Assembly: GCA_023548195.1 (NCBI GenBank)
Contig: JAJHZJ010000531.1
Span: forward strand, 5,296,400 to 5,360,399
Direction: 5' to 3'
Source: Bettongia penicillata ogilbyi
Lineage: Eukaryota; Chordata; Mammalia; Diprotodontia; Potoroidae
DNA length: 64,000 nt
Shown here: one piece after another, positions 56,426 through 64,000 of the stretch
Position numbering within the stretch: the stretch's first letter is position 1
Layout: every line of letters starts with the position of its first letter
Translations under genes and position numbers: made by a program
Notes under the pieces: generated by a model
Told to the model about the DNA's origin: nothing
Seen by the model: the letters and a program-made list of their open reading frames with translations, nothing else
The model's database searches: none

Positions 56426-57044
56426 CATGTAGGTTTAGATTCACACAGCTAAGACTGTTTATGTATTTCTTTGAATTTTGCCTTCACTTGGTATATGATA
56501 TTGAATGAATTCTTTTGCCTTTGTTATGGCCTCAAGTTCCAGACAATTTGGCTTCCCATAAGCATAGTTAACTGAGAGAAGAGTTATACTATGCTTTGCC
56601 ACTCGGATACATTTTTTTCTATTAAAACTAAACCTATTTGGATCATTTTAAAAATTTAACCTTTTATCCCCTACTCCATCTAAGTACTCCCAATTACTAT
56701 TCTCTCTGAGCTTCACACTAACAGCCTTTGAGAAATGATTCTACCTTTCACAGAAAGCCTATAACAACTCCAGAGCTAAGGCAAAGGGTCACTTCTATTA
56801 TCAAATTCTTTCTCATTAAGAAAGACCCATTATTATTATTACGACCCCTTATTCTGTGGTCTCCCATAGTTTCCTCTACACACTTGTTCCATCCCTTGTG
56901 ATTCCTATTTGCCCAGCTCTTCGACCATTTACTCTGCCAATTCTTCTAATATTGTATACTATTGGTTCTTATTTACCATTTTGGGTTCTCACTTTGTGTT
57001 GGTCCTGGTTTGTGTTTTCTTTACATATGTACTAATTTACCCAG
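56426..57044. other. Unassigned
   Basis: CTGGTTTGTGTTTTCTTTAC at about 57006 resembles text at 56120 (GATCTATGTTTTCTTTATAT), a possible short duplication. Nothing else was recognised. Confidence 0.4.
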
Positions 57045-57235
57045 ATCATAGGTTTTGAATTTGAAGGGACCTTAGATATCACATAGTCCAATCTCCACTC
57101 ATTTTACAAATGATGGCCCTGAGATCCAGGGAATTTAAGTGACTCAAGCAAAATCACACATGTAAACAGCAACATAAGTGTGATTTGACTACAATTACTC
57201 CAAATTCTGGGCTCTTCACTCTATCACATCACCTC
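57045..57235 (-). mobile_element. MIR-type SINE
   Basis: TTGAAGGGACCTTAGATATC, CATTTTACAAATGATGGCCC, TTTAAGTGACTCAAGCAAAA and CTATCACATCACCTC. Confidence 0.82.
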
Positions 57236-57632
57236 TTTTGCTTGCTCTTAACTCTTTAACATTCCATCTTTAATATAATATAATATAATAATATAATGTC
57301 TTTAATATTCTAGCCTCAACTTCACTGCCCCTAGTTCTTTGCCTGACTTTTTGACACATTATAACTAACATTCAAGTGTCACAATGTTCTTCATTAAAGT
57401 GACTAACTAGAAACATTAAAAAGCATTGTATTTGAACATGCTAGACAATTTAGAGGAAGATTTAAAGAAACACAAATGCGTACAATTAGGTACTTTCCCC
57501 ACTAACTTTAACTGTTTTCAAATGATGTTTGAAGTAACTTTTATTTTTTCCAAGGATGATTGGAACTAATTCACCTTCATCCTCCTAAACTGGAATTGTC
57601 TCTCCACCTCCATTCTATAGTGTAGAAAGATT

Positions 57633-57742
57633 TTTTTCCTTTCTTCCTTCCTTCCTTTTTTCCTTCCTTCCTTTCTTCCTTCCTTCCTTCTTTCCTTCCT
57701 TCCTTCCTTCCCTCCTTCCTTCCTTTCTTCCTTTCTTTTGAA
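57633..57742 (+). repeat. (TTCC)n microsatellite
   Basis: TTCC units with TTT and CCC interruptions. Lys/Arg/Glu/Gly frames on the minus strand are its translations. A small (TAATA)n lies at 57277-57298. Confidence 0.96.
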
Positions 57743-59944
57743 GATGTTTTCCCTCCCATTCAGCCACATGATCCATTTATCTTACTTTAATGTATATTCA
57801 TTTTAACTGAATGAAAAAAATCAAAAAGAGAAGAGTAGTAGTCATAAGTGATATTATGACATTTTTAGACTTTTCATGGCATTTGGCTCCTCAACTTTCA
57901 CCTAATTAATTGGGTACTGAAATACTGAGATTAGCTATAGCTAAATTCTGTTCTCACATAAAACTACAGACCAAATTCTGAAGTCTTACTTATGGCTACT
58001 TTATGTTTTTCCTAGGAAAGATCTTAGATTGTCTTCCTAAACATTCTAACCTCTCCCCTCCCCACCATCATCAGCCCTGTGGGCTCTGAATCCTTTTATC
58101 ACTTTCCTTACATGAACAGAAATAGTTAAAGAGAGATGCTACAGTCAAGGAGTAATTCTATGTAAGCACTACGACCTTCTTACGGTGACCCTTGCCCTAA
58201 AACGGGTAAAGATTTTTTCTATCTGAACTTTTACCCCCTCTTTGCTTTCTAGATAAAGCTAAGTTAATAAGGATTAAATTTATATTACTAAGCACTATAG
58301 CTCTGTAACATTGATAACCTGCCTTCTGACACTAAATACAACATTTAAAGAGACTACATAGAATTGTAAAATGTAAATGAAATGTAGCAAAGTTGCAAAG
58401 AAGGATATAAAATGTTTTCCTCAGACTCAAAGATTCTAGCCTGTTCTTCAGGAGAACAGCTGGATTACACACAAGGAGGTTTTACCAGAAGAGAAATAAT
58501 TTTGAGGTCATTGAAAAATCTATTCTCAAGGTATGTGAAAGGATATGGGGAGGAAACCAAACACATCTGGAAAGGAGTGAGGAGGATATCAAATGCTGTT
58601 TTTAAAAAATGCAGAAGAATTTAATAACTACCCACTCATATCATGATGATAATCTACATGCCCATCAAGGGCATCCTTGATGAAAGTATGAGAAGGAAAC
58701 AGGAAGTCTTCTGCAAATGATGCTCTACAGCAGACCATTCCTTTATTGTCAAATAATTGACTGAAAGATAAAAGTAATATATGATCCTACTGTGCTTTCT
58801 TTTTGTGGACCACATATAAAGATTTGATTTGGTAAAACAAAAAACTGCCTAAAAACATTTCTCCAATGAGCTTTTTCCTATTCATGAGCCAAAATCATTC
58901 AACACTCCCTGAAGAATATAACAGTTTTGTTCAATGATTAATTACATTAAGTGAAATAAAAATCTAGGAGATGGATACTCCCAAGAGGTGTTTGATGTTA
59001 TTATGTTCAGAATAGAATTCAAATGTGAGGGAAATTCCCTATAGATGATAAGATCCTCTGGATGTTCCTTTTTTGCCCATAATGTCACATTGATTGCATC
59101 AAGTCTTGGGACATTGCAGAACCTCTTACGTAAAATCTAGAATCACTCAAAAGTGTTTGGCATATTGATCCACACAGAAAAAACCAAGTGGGTAAAGAGC
59201 ATATCCTATATTTGCAAATTCAATTGGGTGGAAAAGTGTTAGGGTTGACCTCTCATTCCATCTAACTTGGAAAAAGATTGAGAATGAACAATAAGCTGGA
59301 CCCAGAATTGAACAGAAGGAAAAGATCATGCTGTGTGGCCTTTGGGAAACTGCACAGTGCTTCTAATCATACCAAGCTTCTTTCAGAAACAGAAATCTAT
59401 CTATCTTTTTAATATTGTTATTCTTTCAGTGATTCTATATGACTCCAAGTCAAGGTATGTCACAATCTCCAAAGAATAAAAATTGTAGGTCACCCAGAGG
59501 GCAATGAAAGCACACAGAGTATACAGGAGTAGGCTACAAACAAAGAATTGAGCAAGAGAAATAGTGTAAAGGAAATAATCAGTGACATGAATGGAATGTC
59601 CTGGACGATCAGGGAAAAAGGAAGTGGTCTGGTTCTGTAGTGAGAGGGAGGAGTAATGGATGATCAAGTGATACAGGAAAATGCCCCCTTCCATTGGGTG
59701 GACTACTTGCAAAAGATTTATTGGAGATCATGGATGAATAACACAGGATGAGAAGGCATGGGTGTATTGTCATCTGTTCCAGTTGAGGCATGATTACATA
59801 GAAGAGATCATAGATTCATCCATCAGGGACATCCTCAGCCTCTGAAATTCACTACTCTTATTAGCTAGTCAATAGGTAAAGTTAATTCAGTGCTTACTAC
59901 TAAGAATACTGTATTTATTATGTGTTATGGAAAGTTACAAAAGA
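57743..59944. other. Unassigned 2.2 kb
   Basis: The longest repeat-poor stretch of the window. The longest frame is 103 codons on the minus strand (59401-59712), partly hydrophobic, with no recognised family. No splice-and-frame pattern that I could defend. Confidence 0.5.
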
Positions 59945-60255
59945 TGTAATAATAACTTATATTTATATAATACTTTACAGTTTGCAAAAGTTTCAGATTC
60001 AAACTTTCATCTGAGCATGCAACAATCTTGTAAGCTAGTGTCAAGAATTTATTCACTTTTCAAAAATTCATTCAATAAACACGTGCAGTTCATTTTGAGA
60101 AATAAAAAGATAAATTACCCTCTTTTGAAGACAAAGACATTGGGGCTCCAATAGGTTAAATAACTAGCCCCAAGTCACAGGGCTAGTAACTAAACAGCTA
60201 TCATTTTAATTCAGTTCTTTTGACTCCAAGTACAGTACTCTCCCTACTTACCATA
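59945..60255 (-). mobile_element. MIR3/THER2-like SINE, expanded or interrupted
   Basis: ATATTTATATAATACTTTAC start, GCAACAATCTTGTAAGCTAG, then about 50 bp of foreign text, then AAAGACATTGGGGCTCCAAT, CCCAAGTCACAGGGCTAGTA and TTTTGACTCCAAGTACAGTA. Confidence 0.75.
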
Positions 60256-60950
60256 GTATATTTTTCTGAAGTAGGAGCCAAAAGCATGCTCTTTGCTCTC
60301 AAGGAGCTATCTGCCTAATAACAGCTTTGTAAAAGAAATGTCAGAAACACTTCTGTGGGGTAGAAGGAAAGTGGGTGTCTTCTGAATGCACTTTTAATCT
60401 CAGAGATCTTAGTGTTACCATCTCTCACAAGTGACATAAACATTTTTCCAACCTTTGGAACAAATAATGCTAACCACTGGAAGGACTATAATGAAGGGTG
60501 GAGGAAGCATGGAAAGAGTGAAAAGATGAGGAGTTAGACAAAGTATTGTGGTAACAGAGCAAGTCAGGAAGGAAACTATTCCAGAGCAGATAAATGAAAA
60601 CCACTAATGAATAAACCAAACAAAACAGGCTCTTTCCATATAAACCAGGGCTACGGAACAGGAACTCCTTTGGGAACTAAAACTAGAGAGATGTGGTAGG
60701 AGAAAAGAAGGATGGCCAAGCCAAGCCTCGCCAAAGTACTAACGCAGAGGAACTTGGGTTAGCAACCAGTTATTTTCAACCTTGCCAAAAATGTTGTAGC
60801 ATGGGATCTTTGTTGACTAGTAAGACTAGGTCATTGGGAGGATCAAAGACCAAAATCATCTTAGAAAAATCACACCATCCCTTTGAAATAAGAGTAGAGA
60901 AGCTGGAGAATAAACACAAAATAGTAGAGATAGAGTGAGACTAGAAAAAG
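60256..60950. other. Unassigned
   Basis: TTTGCTCTCAAGGAGCTATC at 60290 is L2-like. The rest was not recognised. Confidence 0.45.
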
Positions 60951-61070
60951 AAGGAAGGAAGGAAGGAAGGAGGGAAGGAAGGAAGGGAGGGAGGAAGGAA
61001 GGAAGGAAGGAAGGAAGGAAGGAAGGAAGGAAGGAAGGAAGGAAGGAAGGAAGGAAGGAAGGAAGGAAGA
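60951..61070 (+). repeat. (GGAA)n microsatellite, about 120 bp
   Basis: GGAA units with a few GGGA changes before 60995, then pure to 61067. Confidence 0.97.
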
Positions 61071-61864
61071 GGATAGGAAGAAGATGGGAAAAGATAGAAT
61101 GAAAAGAAGGAAGTGATGGAAAAATGATACAGATGAAAGACAGAATAAGGAAGACAGAGGAAAAGAAATGAACAGGAATATCAATGAAGATTAATGTAGG
61201 TAGGGTCTTTCCAATAGGGTTTGTATTAATTCCAATGATCCACTAGAGCAGAGATTCAGGCTTTTGCTTCTTTTAAATGCTGTTGCTGACAGACTAATAT
61301 GATCCCCAGTCCTTGTGACGATAAGGTTGTGATGGGGTCAAAGAAGGGTAAAGTACTAAGAAATGAAACTCTTGATTTTTCCTTCTTTTCTTCTGCTCCT
61401 GCCCATTCAAGGTGATGTGGTGGCAATATAACTTAGAATTGGGGATAAACTTAATGATGTTGGACCTGAATGGTTTCAGTGTCCATCTCCTTGGATCAAA
61501 TCAATTGCAGCAGCTGCCTTTAAAGTAGAGCACTTCTGAGGTGCTTGGCTGGACTGTAACTTCTAATTTTAATAAGAACAACCTGATGGTTTGCCAATTG
61601 TGAATACTCTGCCTTATCATCTGGTTTGAAGGCTCCGTGAGGAAAGAAGCCAAAAAGATTTTGTTTTTTGTTATTTTTGCTCTTTAGGAATGTTTTCTTT
61701 CCCTAGTCTGGCTGGGTGTGTTAATGGCATATGCCTTTTTTTTAATGAAAGCCTTGTGGCTATAAGCTAAAAAGATCATGGCCTCACCCATGCACCCTCC
61801 CTCCCATGAGGAAGAGGGAGCAACCTAGTGAAGTCCTAGAGAAAACCTAGAGCTACACACAGAG
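61071..61864. other. Unassigned
   Basis: No feature was recognised. Confidence 0.5.
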
Positions 61865-61980
61865 AAATGAGGAAGGAAATGACAACCCACTCCAGTATTC
61901 TTGCCAAGAAAATCCCATGGATAGTATGGTCCATAGGGTCACGAAGAGTTGGATACGACTGAATGACTAAACAATACAAG
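61865..61980 (+). mobile_element. WALLSI-type SINE, 3' half
   Basis: AATGAGGAAGGAAATGACAA, CCACTCCAGTATTCTTGCCA, CATAGGGTCACGAAGAGTTG and ATACGACTGAATGACTAAAC. Confidence 0.92.
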
Positions 61981-61992
61981 CAGAGAGAAGCT

Positions 61993-62232
61993 CTACAACT
62001 CTGTGTTCAGAGGATTTATGCTGTCTATACCAAAAGGGACTAGGAAGCTGGAAGAACAAGTTTGCAAAAAGCAGTGCCCAGCAGAGACTACATAGCTGGT
62101 GGAGACTGTCCACCAAACGTGGCCAGTCAGGAACAGGCCCGGGGCGAGCAGCATGTTGACATCACTGGAAAACATTGGTATCCCTGATGCATCTAAGATG
62201 TGAGTTGCTCTTCCATGATTTATTCTGGCCAT
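61993..62232 (-). other. 79-codon frame with an S1 serine-protease-like histidine loop; unproven
   Basis: Near residues 36-54 the frame reads GHVWWTVSTSYVVSAGHCFL. S1 proteases have HxCGGSLIxxxWVVSAAHCF, where His is catalytic; the AGHCF half fits well and the CGG half is disrupted, as if a few bases had been lost. Upstream and downstream text does not match the family. A related DNA segment (TTTGGTGGACA in minus-strand reading) occurs again near 62375-62365, so the stretch may instead belong to an unnamed repeat. Confidence 0.22.
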
Positions 62233-62489
62233 GTAGGTTCCCTCTGTGTAAGCCTTTCATCTGTATACCGCAGTCACAAAGATTCTCTACTTATGTGCCC
62301 TTCCAGAATGTTCTTTACATATCTACTCTTCAAACTTATGGTGCCTGTACTTGTGGAAGAGTGTCCACCAAATTGTGGTAGGTCATGGTCAGGCTTAGCA
62401 TGAAGCTGGTTCTTTCTCCCTCAATACTATCTCACTATTACTACATCTAAGCATTCATGTGCAACCATGGAATGCAATGCTGATCTCAT

Positions 62490-62810
62490 CTCAACTCGAT
62501 GAAATCTTTCCCTTCCTTTAAGGCTCAGTTTAAGTACTCCTCAGTTGTTTTGATGAAGCCTTCCCAGATCGCTAAAGTTATAATTTTTCCCTTCTTCAAT
62601 TGCACACCACTCTGGACCTTTCCTATACAGTTAATAAGCAGACTTGGGGTTTGAACTTGAGCTCACTGATTTCAAATCCAAAACTATTCCTGTTCCTTAC
62701 ACTAAACACTTCATCTTCCAATTCTGCATTTGCACTAGCCATCCTCCATGCCTGGAATATTCCCTCTGCCCACCTCCAATTACTCTGTGTATGCCTCAGA
62801 TACTCTTTAT
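62490..62810 (+). mobile_element. L2 LINE 3' fragments
   Basis: AAGGCTCAGTTTAAGTACTC, GATGAAGCCTTCCCAGATCG; then at 62725 TTGCACTAGCCATCCTCCAT and GCCTGGAATATTCCCTCTGC. The order of the two parts is unusual, so two copies or a rearrangement may be present. Confidence 0.82.
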
Positions 62811-62812
62811 AT

Positions 62813-63095
62813 TGGGCAACTGGGTGATACAATGGATAGAGCTCAGAGGTTGGAGTCAGGAAGTTCAGATTCAATCTCAGACTAGCTGTGTGTGATCCTA
62901 ACACTGTCACCTAATCCCTCTTTACCTCACTTTCCTCATCTATAAAATAAGAATAGTAACAGTATCTTTCTCCCAGGGTTGTTATGAGAATCAAATGAAA
63001 AAATTGTTAAGCACTTACAAATGAAATCATTGTAAAGCACTTACTATGTGCCTGACATATAGTAAGCACTATAGAAATGTTAGTTATTATAATAC
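62813..63095 (+). mobile_element. MAR1-type SINE with L2-like tail, full length
   Basis: TTGGGCAACTGGGTGATACA head, GGTTGGAGTCAGGAAGTTCA, CACTTTCCTCATCTATAAAA, CAGGGTTGTTATGAGAATCA, GCACTTACTATGTGCCTGAC and ATAGTAAGCACTATAGAAAT tail. Confidence 0.93.
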
Positions 63096-63197
63096 ATCTT
63101 AGCACAGTGTTTGGCAAACAGTAAGGACATAAATACTTGACTTACCTGAAGTGTTGTTCTAAGGCTCAAATGCAGTAATGTATATAAAATACTACAC

Positions 63198-63410
63198 TAA
63201 AGCTGGTTGGTTGGTTTTGGTCTTTTCTCAGAAAGGACAAAAATGACAATATGTTAGAGTCAAGGCACAGAGTGTTCAACTGTGGTTATTCAGACCAATA
63301 CAAGCTCAGAAGGCTGTACCACAGATCAGGCACAAATAGTCCGTGTGAACATCTCCAAAATTGCACATCTCAAGTTTCTTTTGAGTTGGAATAGCTCAAA
63401 AAATTAAAAC
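63198..63410 (+). mobile_element. Marsupial RTE-type SINE
   Basis: CAGAAAGGACAAAAATGACA, TATTCAGACCAATACAAGCT, CAGAAGGCTGTACCACAGAT, CAAATAGTCCGTGTGAACAT, a remembered marsupial SINE order. Confidence 0.75.
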
Positions 63411-64000
63411 TTTAGCTTTTGGTTAAACGAACTATTTTTTTTAAAATTTAACTCAGAGATAAAATGCTTTCTCCACACTGTATTTCTCCTATGCAACAAA
63501 CATGTTTAACTTGTTATTATAATTACTTGCATACACCTCTTATTGCCCCTACTCCACTGTAAGCACCTCAAAAGCAAGAACATTCTCTACTGAACAGGAT
63601 TGTTGATGCATTAAATGTTATGAGGGCAATGGTATAGTCTGCATCATTGTGGCTGGTTTTGGTTAAAGTTAGAAACAAACACTCAATGCTCTCCTTGATC
63701 CCGTGGAAGGATCACAGAGTTGTCTATCTATTGAAGAGAAAGCTGAGACTCTGGAAGGTTGAGAAAGTTCCCTGAGGCAACTCAGTAAGTATGTGACAGA
63801 GTTTCAATCAGACTTTTGAATTCAGAATGCCAATCCTATAGGAAATCCACAGAAATGCTGTCTTTACAGAAAGAAAATGTGACATTGCAGTGCCTGTCAC
63901 AAAGAGAGAAAGAGACACTTGGCAGTAATTGAAAATAACTAGATGAATTCAAGGGAGGGAAAACTTTGGCAGAGTATCAGAGAAAACATTTTGAATAGTG
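63411..64000. other. Mostly unassigned; MIR relic at 63723-63838 (minus)
   Basis: The MIR is seen in GAAAGCTGAGACTCTGGAAG and CAACTCAGTAAGTATGTGAC. 63530-63600 has weak L2-end text (CTCCACTGTAAGCACCTCAA). The window ends in unassigned DNA. Confidence 0.5.

Noticed and set aside
59401..59712. 103-codon minus-strand frame with hydrophobic segments
   Set aside because: No motif, no start context or neighbouring exons; chance length.
60870..61184. 104-codon minus-strand frame with FLPS repeats
   Set aside because: It translates the GGAA array at 60951-61070.

Overview
The window looks like intergenic or intronic DNA from a marsupial (metatherian) mammal. The evidence is the interspersed-repeat content. 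There are many tRNA-headed SINEs with the marsupial tail AAACCCCAAATGGGGTCA, many CORE-SINEs (MIR/THER1-like and MIR3/THER2-like), L2 and CR1/L3 LINE fragments, an RTE-like fragment, RTE-type SINE pieces, an hAT palindrome and marsupial-type L1. Base composition is AT-rich with few CpG. I cannot place it more precisely within marsupials. Family names follow memory of repeat consensuses, not a search.

No intact protein-coding gene could be supported, and no cellular RNA gene or CRISPR array was seen. Nearly all long open frames are chance frames, translated microsatellites, or parts of decayed LINEs. Three short stretches are flagged as possible coding remnants, all with low confidence: a Ly6-like cysteine cluster (5-442), a mostly open single frame (17162-17875), and a short match to the histidine loop of S1 serine proteases (61993-62232, minus strand).

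Layout: 1-9 kb holds two L1 3' ends, a split CR1/L3 LINE and an hAT hairpin next to a 37-bp minisatellite. 9-40 kb is mostly old SINEs, L2 pieces and microsatellites, with a few unnamed repeat families present twice. 40.6-45.4 kb is an L1 5' part split by an antisense HAL1-like element of about 2.85 kb. 46.6-48.2 kb is an ancient repeat split by an 830-bp foldback insertion. 49.0-55.9 kb is an old, 5'-inverted L1 split by a 4.9-kb L1 that has lost its reverse-transcriptase core. 56-64 kb is largely unassigned, with scattered SINEs, L2 and GGAA arrays.

The most informative content is structural: several nested insertions with readable target-site duplications, an exact 62-bp duplication lying inside a SINE, the RT-less L1, and the foldback element. 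I see nothing that amounts to a new gene system.
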